From positions 1 to 46,247 of the IMG/VR virus record IMGVR_UViG_3300020396_000011: 46,247 bases of DNA; one strand, given 5' to 3'. The translations under genes were made by a program, and so were the position numbers. Every line of letters starts with the position of its first letter. Position 1 is the first letter of the stretch. This stretch comes from a virus. This document shows, in pieces, positions 38,323 to 44,742 of the stretch. The notes under the pieces are model-generated. The model was not told the DNA's origin, made no database searches, and saw only the letters and a program-made list of their open reading frames with translations.

Positions 38323-38676
38323 TTACGCTCCTACAAATTTAATGTTGTGGTTGCTTGCGGCACAAATAGTAAGAACCTCACCAGCGATATTGATCGTATC
38401 ACCAATCTCATATCCAAGGTAGACTTTCTGTTCAGTCTTAGAGGATGTTACCATTGAACCATTACCAAAGGCCCAGTGACCATCTTCACTGTCCCAGCCA
38501 ACAGTATAGTTCCGCACCCACTCATATTTATCATTGGCGAATGCCCGAATGGTAATGTTGATGGATGACATAAGCGAGTCACCAGCACCTTCACGGTCCA
38601 AAGGCAAAACAGCATCTGCATTGCTCACTACGAGAGAACCGGGAAGGTTTGAAACGATTGAAACTGCTGAAGTCAT
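38323..38676 (-). CDS. Hypothetical beta-rich protein
   Basis: 117 aa from ATG 38676 (AAAGGACACAAAATG). Repeated beta strands with Ser/Asn-rich turns. No family recognised. Early cassette promoter at 38718-38746. Confidence 0.6.
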   Translation of the reverse strand: MTSAVSIVSNLPGSLVVSNADAVLPLDREGAGDSLMSSINITIRAFANDKYEWVRNYTVGWDSEDGHWAFGNGSMVTSSKTEQKVYLGYEIGDTINIAGEVLTICAASNHNIKFVGA

Positions 38677-38717
38677 TTTGTGTCCTTTCAAGACTAAGTG
38701 ATTCTCTTTACTCTTAT

Positions 38718-38746
38718 AATCTAGTATAAGAGTAGGAGTTTGTCAA
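38718..38746 (-). promoter_or_regulatory. Early promoter cassette (TTGACA-N17-TAGATT)
   Basis: Complete cassette with ATAAGAGTAAAGAGAATCAC; drives the 38676-37973 pair. Confidence 0.8.
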
Positions 38747-39045
38747 GCCATTTTAGAATATTTCCGATACTTTTTAATATCCCACTTTTCAACAACAGGA
38801 TTGCCATACTCATCCTCATCAACGGCAATGTAAGCGACAGTCTTTAAGACTTTACCATATCTATAATTCCATTGGCCTACCGCATTATGAGAAACCCAAA
38901 TCAAATGAGGAAAATCCCACTCATCTGTCATTTCTTCATGATTGGTGGAAAACTCAAAAAGATTGTCACAATCCTTTTCAGTAAAAGAACCAGCGATTGA
39001 ACCATCACCATAAGTGAAACCTACTGAATCTGGAGCGTATGCCAT
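38743..39045 (-). CDS. Hypothetical protein
   Basis: 100 aa from ATG 39045, set by GGAAGGTG; the longer frame to 39105 overlaps the upstream gene. MAYAPDSVGFTYGDGSIAGSF...HLIWVSHNAVGQWNYRYGKVLKTVAYIAVDEDE is beta-rich. Function unknown. Confidence 0.6.
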   Translation of the reverse strand: MAYAPDSVGFTYGDGSIAGSFTEKDCDNLFEFSTNHEEMTDEWDFPHLIWVSHNAVGQWNYRYGKVLKTVAYIAVDEDEYGNPVVEKWDIKKYRKYSKMA

Positions 39046-39049
39046 GCTA

Positions 39050-39196
39050 TTACACCTTCCCGTAAAAGTTAACCCAAAATTCCCATTCTTCTTGACCCAT
39101 CTCACTCAGGTCCATATGGGAAATCTTACTCAAAACTTCTTCTGCGACAGCTTTGGAGCAATTCAAAAGATCAGAAATTTGTTGAATACGAAGCAT
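39050..39196 (-). CDS. Small HTH-like protein, 48 aa
   Basis: ATG 39196 (AAAGGGTTCACAATG) to TAA 39050. RIQQISDLLNCSKAVAEEVLSKIS could be a minimal helix-turn-helix. The C-terminal half is acidic and aromatic. Leads the 39196-38743 pair. Function unknown. Confidence 0.5.
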   Translation of the reverse strand: MLRIQQISDLLNCSKAVAEEVLSKISHMDLSEMGQEEWEFWVNFYGKV

Positions 39197-39209
39197 TGTG
39201 AACCCTTTC

Positions 39210-39259
39210 AGTGATTCTCTCTACTCTTATAAACTAATATAAAAGTAGAGGTTTGTCAA
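39210..39259. repeat. Exact 50-bp direct repeat, copy 2 (copy 1 at 27378-27427)
   Basis: Identical promoter cassette 11.8 kb from copy 1. Confidence 0.9.
39231..39259 (-). promoter_or_regulatory. Early promoter cassette (TTGACA-N17-TAGTTT)
   Basis: Same core as 27399-27427; drives the 48-aa and 100-aa genes. Confidence 0.75.
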
Positions 39260-39261
39260 CA

Positions 39262-39471
39262 CTAATCTAAAATGCAATTCCATTGTTCATGCATATAAAA
39301 TGCTTCTAATGTATTATCTTTACCAAATGGTGAGATAATTTTACATACTGGTGGATTAGTATCATCGCAGCGTTCATTATGCCTCATACTCATAGAACCC
39401 TCTACAATTTGACAATCATGGTGTGAAGGTTGAACCATTGATCCTACAAATCTAACTGTTACAACTTGCAT
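39262..39471 (-). CDS. Small hypothetical protein
   Basis: 69 aa, with His/Cys residues (HHDCQ, ERCDD, VCKI, NCILD) that might bind metal. Ribosome site AAAAGGG. Starts in the stop of the upstream gene (TAATG). Function unknown. Confidence 0.55.
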   Translation of the reverse strand: MQVVTVRFVGSMVQPSHHDCQIVEGSMSMRHNERCDDTNPPVCKIISPFGKDNTLEAFYMHEQWNCILD

Positions 39472-39644
39472 TATACTATCCCTTTTCCGATTTTGATGAT
39501 AGACACCTTTCTATTACCATAAAACATTTTCGCATGTTTTATAGCCTCTTTACGATCTTTCACCGTTACCCTTCTACTTATAGGACCACCACTAGATATA
39601 ACTGGCCCAGTGAGTGCTATTACATATGTTGATAGATCATTCAT
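39471..39644 (-). CDS. Small basic hypothetical protein, 57 aa
   Basis: ATG 39644 to TAA 39471. DLSTYVIALTGPVISSGGPISRRVTVKDRKEAIKHAKMFYGNRKVSIIKIGKG looks like a small beta-alpha-beta protein. Placed tightly between coupled genes. Function unknown. Confidence 0.5.
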   Translation of the reverse strand: MNDLSTYVIALTGPVISSGGPISRRVTVKDRKEAIKHAKMFYGNRKVSIIKIGKGIV

Positions 39645-39645
39645 A

Positions 39646-39852
39646 TTAAAAATTCCTACATAATTGATTGTTTATAATTTCCCAAATGTCACCATTATTT
39701 TCTATATCAGACTGCAAATCTTCCAATTCGGCATCTGATAGGATTTCACCATCTTCATATTCTGCAAATGAAATGTATGCATCACAAAAATCTGGATAAT
39801 CATTCATATCAATACATTCCATTTCCACACTTCCGATATTTACGCTTTTCAT
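39646..39852 (-). CDS. Small acidic hypothetical protein
   Basis: 68 aa. MKSVNIGSVEMECIDMNDYPDFCDAYISFAEYEDGEILSDAELEDLQSDIENN is a strongly acidic pattern that I recall as recurrent in T4-like phages (possible DNA-mimic charge). Ribosome site AAAGGAAAAG. Function unknown. Confidence 0.6.
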   Translation of the reverse strand: MKSVNIGSVEMECIDMNDYPDFCDAYISFAEYEDGEILSDAELEDLQSDIENNGDIWEIINNQLCRNF

Positions 39853-39941
39853 TTTTCTTTTCCTTTACATTAATATTTCTATGATTGCTATTATAACAAT
39901 TAGGTTTATTACATTACTCAAAAGATTTGTCAACATGATTC

Positions 39942-40172
39942 TTACCAACCCCTACTTTCAATCCAAATTTCTTCTTCCCAGATGGATTGAAGAAGTATAT
40001 CATCAATCTTTTCATCATGAGCCTCTTGCTCAAGTTGCTCTACTTGCATACGCTTGAGTTCAATCATTGCAGACAGGCTATTGATCGCCATGCGCTTTTC
40101 ATCACTCGCACCTTCAGTCAAGTTAATGATTGCATTCTCAAGTGTCTCAATGTCTTGTAATACTTCATTCAT
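39942..40172 (-). CDS. Small acidic coiled-coil protein
   Basis: 76 aa, continuous heptad helix (LQDIETLENAIINL...MIELKRMQVEQLEQEA) with a tryptophan-containing acidic end. Ribosome site AAAGGGGCG. Function unknown. Confidence 0.6.
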   Translation of the reverse strand: MNEVLQDIETLENAIINLTEGASDEKRMAINSLSAMIELKRMQVEQLEQEAHDEKIDDILLQSIWEEEIWIESRGW

Positions 40173-40205
40173 GTTTCACGCCCCTTTAAGATTCGTTATA
40201 TGATA

Positions 40206-40234
40206 TACCTAACCTTCTCTATAACAAATGTCAA
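40206..40234 (-). promoter_or_regulatory. Early promoter (TTGACA-N17-TAGGTA)
   Basis: Last member of the early promoter family at this side; 11 bp from a divergent late promoter. Confidence 0.55.
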
Positions 40235-40244
40235 CCCTTAAAGT

Positions 40245-40252
40245 TATAAATA
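40245..40252 (+). promoter_or_regulatory. T4-type late promoter, plus strand
   Basis: Exact TATAAATA, 70 nt upstream of ATG 40323. Confidence 0.75.
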
Positions 40253-40322
40253 GTATTATGAGATACATAATTTTTTATTGGTTTATATTATATTAAAAGT
40301 ATATTAGAAGAAAGATAAAGTT

Positions 40323-40811
40323 ATGATTGATCCACTTACGGCTATAGCCGCTGCATCTGCTGCATATAAAGGGCTTACCAAAATTGTCCAAGCGGGGCAG
40401 GAATTGGAAAACTGTACTGACCAATTAGGGAAATGGTTTGGTGCGCTTAATGATATTAATAGAGCAGAAGAACAAAGAAAAAGACCACCATTACATGCAA
40501 AACTTATGGGTTCGGGTTCCATAGAAGAAGAAGCATTTGCTATATTAACTCACAAGAAAAAAATGGCAGAGCAACAGAAGGAAATCATGTTCATGTTGAA
40601 TATGAGGTTCGGGCCAAATACCTGGGATGAAATGATGGAATTAAGACGCGCTATAAAAAAAGAACGTGAGGATACTGTTTACGCCGCTGAAGAATTTAAA
40701 CATGCCATACTGAATGGTGGAATAATGATAGCATTATCTCTTGGTATTTTGACCACTATTTTTGGTGGTGTATGGTTAATTGGTACGGTTCAACAACCGC
40801 CTTGGTGGTAA
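40323..40811 (+). CDS. Conserved late membrane-associated virion protein
   Basis: 162 aa. It begins MIDPLTAIAAASAAYKGLTKIVQAGQELE, a start that I associate with a family conserved in marine T4-like phages. The middle is a charged helix. Residues ~130-155 (GGIMIALSLGILTTIFGGVWLIG) form a membrane helix near the C-terminus. Probably virion-associated; exact role unknown. Followed after one base by the next plus gene. Confidence 0.65.
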   Translation: MIDPLTAIAAASAAYKGLTKIVQAGQELENCTDQLGKWFGALNDINRAEEQRKRPPLHAKLMGSGSIEEEAFAILTHKKKMAEQQKEIMFMLNMRFGPNTWDEMMELRRAIKKEREDTVYAAEEFKHAILNGGIMIALSLGILTTIFGGVWLIGTVQQPPWW

Positions 40812-40812
40812 T

Positions 40813-41091
40813 ATGGTACAAGTTTTTGCACTCATGCTTTTCATAGGAATTGGTGAAAGTAGAATAGAAGTTGAAGAAAAACTATATTTCTATTCAGTAG
40901 AATATTGTAACTCAACCGCTGAAGCGTTATCTAAAAGATGGGGTCATTGGTCAGCAAAAGATCAGGCGACTGCATATTGTATACCTGTAAGTGTTCCAGA
41001 AGGAACACCTGTAATAAAAACTCATGTTGAACCTTCATACTACCCTAAACCACCAGCACCACCTAATGGTATGCTGGCCTCTACCGATTAG
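40813..41091 (+). CDS. Small exported protein with two-Cys GHW motif
   Basis: 92 aa from ATG 40813, one base after the preceding stop. Hydrophobic N-terminus (MVQVFALMLFIGIGES). A conserved-looking C-x23-C pair contains GHW (RWGHWSAKDQATAYC), the same pattern as the gene inside the tmRNA (44407-44595). Proline-rich C-terminus. Its 3' end overlaps the convergent 213-aa gene by 11 nt. Function unknown. Confidence 0.6.
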   Translation: MVQVFALMLFIGIGESRIEVEEKLYFYSVEYCNSTAEALSKRWGHWSAKDQATAYCIPVSVPEGTPVIKTHVEPSYYPKPPAPPNGMLASTD

Positions 41092-41722
41092 CGAGTGGGT
41101 TATCAAGTGCCTTTGTTAGTTTAGCGTTGAGTCTTTCCTCAAGAGAACTTAATTCTCGTTTAACATAACCTTCAAGTCCAGATATTTTATCATTAAAACG
41201 ATTGTTGGCATCGTCAATCATTGCACGAACATCAGTCTTGAGTCTGTCTTGCTCGGTTTCACCTTCGTCCATTAATTCTCGCACATCATCATTAAGTTTA
41301 TCTGAAATAAGCCTCATTTCATCTTCTGCTTTGGTAACCTCAATTTCAATACGATCAAGATGTTTTTCCATACGAACCATTTCATCTTTCAGATCATGCT
41401 TTGCATCTCTGAGATAATCAGTATTTTCTGTGATACGATCACGAACCCCAGCAAATTCACCTTTAAATAATTCTAATTCTTCTGATACGAAATCCATATG
41501 TCTCTCAACAGTCACTTGATGCTCTTGCTGTATTGCAATTTGTTTATCAAATCCTGATAAATCTGGAGCAACATAACTTTGTATTTGCTCTTTCATATCT
41601 TGGTAATCTTTGTAGAATTCAAATCCACCCCAAAGACCACCACATATTGTACCTAATAATGGTACAATTAGGAGTATTTTTGAACCACTCGCCTTGACTC
41701 CACCATATTCTATCTCTGCCAT
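41081..41722 (-). CDS. Membrane-anchored coiled-coil protein, virion type
   Basis: 213 aa. MAEIEYGGVKASGSKILLIVPLLGTICGGLWGGFEFYKDY is an N-terminal membrane helix with a signature seen in marine T4-like phages (from memory). Residues ~50-205 are a long acidic coiled coil. Probably a late membrane or virion protein. Downstream of the 639-aa gene by 16 nt. Confidence 0.65.
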   Translation of the reverse strand: MAEIEYGGVKASGSKILLIVPLLGTICGGLWGGFEFYKDYQDMKEQIQSYVAPDLSGFDKQIAIQQEHQVTVERHMDFVSEELELFKGEFAGVRDRITENTDYLRDAKHDLKDEMVRMEKHLDRIEIEVTKAEDEMRLISDKLNDDVRELMDEGETEQDRLKTDVRAMIDDANNRFNDKISGLEGYVKRELSSLEERLNAKLTKALDNPLANR

Positions 41723-41738
41723 ATCTTAATTCCTTTAA

Positions 41739-43658
41739 TTACTGCCTTAAACTTGGATATTGTAAATCCTCCATTATCCCAAATGTCGGGTCATTCACGA
41801 ACCATCTTGAAAATGCATGATCTACTGTCGGCACTGGTGGATAAAAATAAATATCTGGTACTTCCATATCTCCATAATCAAAATCTGGTACAAATGCAAT
41901 TAGTGCTGCTAATTGTGACTGTACTGCCACTTGTTCTTCTAAAGTTGATGCCTCTTCAACTTTCTTAGTAAGACTGTTTACTTTATCTGCAATCAATCTT
42001 CTTATCTTTTCTTTCCTAGAATTCTTTTTTTCTGCTTCTGTGGGGGATGAGTTTTCTTCTTTTTTCTTAGGTCTAACAACATCTTTTTCAGATTCAACGG
42101 CTTCGTCAGCATCTACCTCTTTATCCTTTCCATTACCATCCTCAGAGCCAGTATTTTCCCCAGTGTCTTTTTCTTTTCCACCATCGTCCTTGGACTCGCT
42201 CGGTTCATCATCGGATGATTCTTCACCTTTTCCATCAGAGTCGGACTTAGATTTGTTGTTTTTCTCTGGCTTGGGTTTCTCGGTTTCTTGGTCTGTGGTA
42301 TTTCCTCTTTCTTCAGAGGTTTCTCCTGAGTCTGGTTCAGCAACTGTTGTTTCAACGATTTGCTCATTTAATTCTGCCTCCATTGCTGCGAGTTCTATTT
42401 CAATAGATTGAGTGGTAATTTCTTCTACTGGTGCTATTTGAGAAACTATATCAATTTGTGGTACAACAATTTCTTCGGTTACATTGATTTCTGGCATAAC
42501 AATTTCTGGTATAGTTTCGGTTATCGTTATATTTGGATTAATAATTTCTGCAACAGGATCAGTTACCACAATTTCTTCCATGACAGTAGGTACAGAGTAG
42601 TTAGGACAACCAATATCATATTGCGGATCAACATCACATTGCTGATTGAAATATGCCGTTTGATAATTAGGACATTGAACACTATACAATGGATTAATCT
42701 TACATTGTTGGTCTTGATATGCGGTCACATAATTTGGACAGCCAATATCATATAAAGAGTCTGCAATACATGACTGATCATAAAGGTGTGTCGCATACGC
42801 TTCAGCGTAACCAATACACGATGGATTATATAGAGTATCTAAATCACATGGATTATTGCGATATGTAAACCACATTTCACCATCTCTTGCAACAGGACCA
42901 TAGTATCCTTCCCACTGTCCATTATCTTGTGCATTGGCAACAAAACTAATATTTCCCAATTGATTTGGAGTGTATATTGTTCCAGTACCAGTGATATGAT
43001 TAAAAAGTTCTATATGATCTTCGGTTATTTGCCAAACAGCACCTTCACCATCTGTGGTTTCATTTGTACTATGAGAATTTGATTCACTCCAATGATACCA
43101 AGTATCATAATCGTAAGTTTTTGTTTCTATAATAGTTCCATTACTGTCAGTAATCTCTATCACAATATTAAGAGCATCAAACTGATCTGCATATTCTCCA
43201 GTGGGTTTCATATTTCCATCAAGTCGGTTCTCAATATCTGTTGAACACCATACTTTATCACCATTTGCTTTTGTTATATTGAAACAACCATTAATCCATT
43301 TCCAACGATAATGAATTTTATCTAAACTTATGCCTGTACCAGCATCTGATAATACTTCATTTATTGCCATAGTCATTGCAAACGTATCAGAACATGCTCC
43401 CCATTGCAAAGTTGGTGAACCACTCCATGCTTCACTACTACCAGACAATAGATTCAAATGAGATGAACCACCTACACAAGTACCATTAGTTATTGTACCA
43501 CCACTTAAATCTACGATTTCTGGTATAGTGGTAGTTACTCCACTATCAACTGTTATACTTTCTGTTGTAGCGTTAGTTGGCAGCGACCAAAAGAAGTACA
43601 AACAACAAAGCACCACTAATAACTGATCTACCAGTTTCCCATTGCCTTTTTTGAACAT
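41739..43658 (-). CDS. Large exported virion protein with Cys-rich repeats and acidic low-complexity region
   Basis: 639 aa. Signal peptide (cut likely after TNA, ~30). Residues ~50-265 form a beta-rich ectodomain. At ~270-355 there are four repeats of about 23 residues with the pattern C-x-x-xxLYDIGCPNYxxAYxxQQ, giving spaced disulfide cysteines. A valine/isoleucine-proline stretch follows, then a 110-residue E/D/S/K-rich disordered region and a helical C-terminus. Similar repeats occur in cyanophage structural proteins in my memory. Its start lies 86 nt inside the upstream gene; AAAGG sits 5 nt before the ATG. Confidence 0.65.
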   Translation of the reverse strand: MFKKGNGKLVDQLLVVLCCLYFFWSLPTNATTESITVDSGVTTTIPEIVDLSGGTITNGTCVGGSSHLNLLSGSSEAWSGSPTLQWGACSDTFAMTMAINEVLSDAGTGISLDKIHYRWKWINGCFNITKANGDKVWCSTDIENRLDGNMKPTGEYADQFDALNIVIEITDSNGTIIETKTYDYDTWYHWSESNSHSTNETTDGEGAVWQITEDHIELFNHITGTGTIYTPNQLGNISFVANAQDNGQWEGYYGPVARDGEMWFTYRNNPCDLDTLYNPSCIGYAEAYATHLYDQSCIADSLYDIGCPNYVTAYQDQQCKINPLYSVQCPNYQTAYFNQQCDVDPQYDIGCPNYSVPTVMEEIVVTDPVAEIINPNITITETIPEIVMPEINVTEEIVVPQIDIVSQIAPVEEITTQSIEIELAAMEAELNEQIVETTVAEPDSGETSEERGNTTDQETEKPKPEKNNKSKSDSDGKGEESSDDEPSESKDDGGKEKDTGENTGSEDGNGKDKEVDADEAVESEKDVVRPKKKEENSSPTEAEKKNSRKEKIRRLIADKVNSLTKKVEEASTLEEQVAVQSQLAALIAFVPDFDYGDMEVPDIYFYPPVPTVDHAFSRWFVNDPTFGIMEDLQYPSLRQ

Positions 43659-44148
43659 CTGCCTTTGTCTCCGGGTTAAACTCTATAGGAACTTTTTTCT
43701 TACCACTCCAAGTTTTCCATGCTTCTTTTGCTTCTTCACCAATTTTACCTTCATATGGGCAAGGTGTTCCTGCCATACCCATTGCATCAAATACTCTTTT
43801 ATCTTGACACATTACAGAAACAGCAGCAACTTTCATACCCATATCATAGAGTGTTTTTGAAATTTTAAGTCTTTCACAGTTTTGATCTGTTACAGTTTCG
43901 CCAGTAGAAATGCCAAGTATTTGAGTCTGAACAGCACCAGAAATACCAACTGTGCAAAGGTCTTGAGAACTTCCTCCCGCACTAGGAGAAATTGCAGAAG
44001 GTGGTGGCGATATTACAATTGTTCTTCCTTCAGAATTAACTCTACTATTGCTATCAGTTGTAGTTTCTACTACGGTCTGAGCAAAAAGCATTTGTGTAAA
44101 TCCAAATACCATAACAATACATAAAATACTCAATAATTTTCTAAACAT
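43573..44148 (-). CDS. Exported virion-type protein with C-terminal membrane helix
   Basis: 191 aa. Signal peptide (MFRKLLSILCIVMVFGFTQMLFAQ) and an ectodomain with five Cys (DLCTVGISG, QNCERLKISKTLYDMGMKVAAVSVMCQDKRVFDAMGMAGTPC). A terminal helix (VISGALLFVLLLVAAN) follows. The middle pattern is conserved in marine myoviruses as I recall. First gene after a late promoter. Confidence 0.65.
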   Translation of the reverse strand: MFRKLLSILCIVMVFGFTQMLFAQTVVETTTDSNSRVNSEGRTIVISPPPSAISPSAGGSSQDLCTVGISGAVQTQILGISTGETVTDQNCERLKISKTLYDMGMKVAAVSVMCQDKRVFDAMGMAGTPCPYEGKIGEEAKEAWKTWSGKKKVPIEFNPETKADVQKRQWETGRSVISGALLFVLLLVAAN

Positions 44149-44174
44149 GAAAAAATCTCCAAAATATTACCTAC

Positions 44175-44182
44175 TATTTATA
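44175..44182 (-). promoter_or_regulatory. T4-type late promoter (TATAAATA)
   Basis: Exact octamer, 27 nt upstream of ATG 44148, immediately after the tmRNA terminator. Confidence 0.85.
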
Positions 44183-44185
44183 TAC

Positions 44186-44212
44186 AAAAAAGGAAGAGTG
44201 ATTAACTCTTCC
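44186..44212 (-). terminator. Intrinsic terminator of the permuted tmRNA unit
   Basis: Minus strand GGAAGAG-TTAATCA-CTCTTCC (7-bp perfect stem) followed by TTTTTT. Confidence 0.9.
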
Positions 44213-44219
44213 TCTTAAT

Positions 44220-44405
44220 AAAATGTGATATAGTGTCACTTTTCTGTTGCTAGGTAAGTGACCAACCCCCTTAATTATGCAGCGAGTGCGTAACCAGAAG
44301 GTGCAAAATTATCGTTTGCATTTAGTATTTTCTTCGCGTTAACCCAGCTAAGTACGGGGAAGTCTCCATTTTCCTATCAACACCTGTCTATCCTATTTCA
44401 TCCCC
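44220..44405 (-). ncRNA. ssrA: tmRNA coding piece (permuted, two-piece tmRNA)
   Basis: 5' end GGGGATG (44405-44399) is the 5' strand of the acceptor stem and pairs with CATCTCC in the acceptor piece. GGATAGACAGG corresponds to the conserved GGAUUCGAC segment. GTTGATA pairs with TATCAAC of the acceptor piece (helix P2). The A-rich run and CTAAATGCAAACGAT precede the resume codon as in bacterial tmRNAs. The tag reads ANDNFAPSGYALAA then TAA. Downstream is a GTGA/TCAC hairpin and the terminator. tmRNA rescues stalled ribosomes by trans-translation with SmpB. The 3' boundary is approximate. Confidence 0.9.
44275..44319 (-). other. tmRNA tag-peptide reading frame (ANDNFAPSGYALAA)
   Basis: Fifteen codons: GCA resume codon through GCA TAA. 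The ANDN start and the ALAA end are the hallmarks of proteobacterial SsrA degradation tags recognised by ClpXP/ClpAP. Confidence 0.92.
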
Positions 44406-44406
44406 A

Positions 44407-44595
44407 TCATAAAGAAACTGAACCTAAAGGTTTACAGATATATTTAACTGTATCCCAATGACCATCATTCGGTAATTCTGTATATTCTATGAGCATAGTT
44501 TCACACTTCAATTTAGTCTCAAACTGTTGTACATCTTGCTCTAAACAAGTTGATCCAGAACAAACTGTGAGTAGTATTTGCCAAATAATTTCCAT
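44407..44595 (-). CDS. Small exported protein encoded inside the tmRNA intervening segment
   Basis: 62 aa with AAGGATACTAAAGAATG as ribosome site. The hydrophobic N-terminus (MEIIWQILLTVCSGSTC) looks like a weak signal. C-x22-C with DGHWDTVKYIC resembles the plus-strand gene at 40813-41091. Its ATG lies 15 nt after the acceptor-piece CCA, and its stop ends one base before the coding piece. The mRNA and the tmRNA precursor therefore share one transcript, and tmRNA maturation would cut out exactly this message. Function unknown. Confidence 0.65.
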   Translation of the reverse strand: MEIIWQILLTVCSGSTCLEQDVQQFETKLKCETMLIEYTELPNDGHWDTVKYICKPLGSVSL

Positions 44596-44610
44596 TCTTT
44601 AGTATCCTTA

Positions 44611-44670
44611 TGGTGGAGATGCGTGGTACTGCCCCACGGTCCAGTATGCATCAAGTTGATATCATCAACT
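44611..44670 (-). ncRNA. ssrA: tmRNA acceptor piece (permuted, two-piece tmRNA)
   Basis: Minus strand 5' to 3': TATCAAC (44661-44655, P2 3' strand), then a 5+7+5 T-arm CGTGG-GGCAGTA-CCACG (44638-44622), CATCTCC (44621-44615, acceptor 3' strand with one G-U against GGGGATG), A discriminator and encoded CCA (44613-44611). The T-loop GGCAGTA departs from the usual TTCGAAT. The 5' end coincides with the expected start from the late promoter at 44678-44685. An extra stem GTTGAT/ATCAAC at the 5' end could compete with P2. Confidence 0.82.
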
Positions 44671-44677
44671 ACATTTT

Positions 44678-44685
44678 TATTTATA
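44678..44685 (-). promoter_or_regulatory. T4-type late promoter of the permuted tmRNA
   Basis: Exact TATAAATA about 8 nt upstream of the first tmRNA-like nucleotides, so transcription would start at the acceptor piece itself. Confidence 0.85.
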
Positions 44686-44742
44686 TCATAAATTTTGATT
44701 CTTGTCAATAGAGAAATAGTTTTTATTGACCTTTTTAACAGA

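Noticed and set aside
22600-40240. Dispersed near-identical repeats as a CRISPR array
   Set aside because: Repeats are spaced by whole genes, contain promoter elements and lack regular spacers.
41753-42411. Plus-strand frames of 71-123 codons opposite the 639-aa gene
   Set aside because: Shadows of the low-complexity E/D/S-rich coding sequence; serine/phenylalanine-rich products with no ribosome sites.
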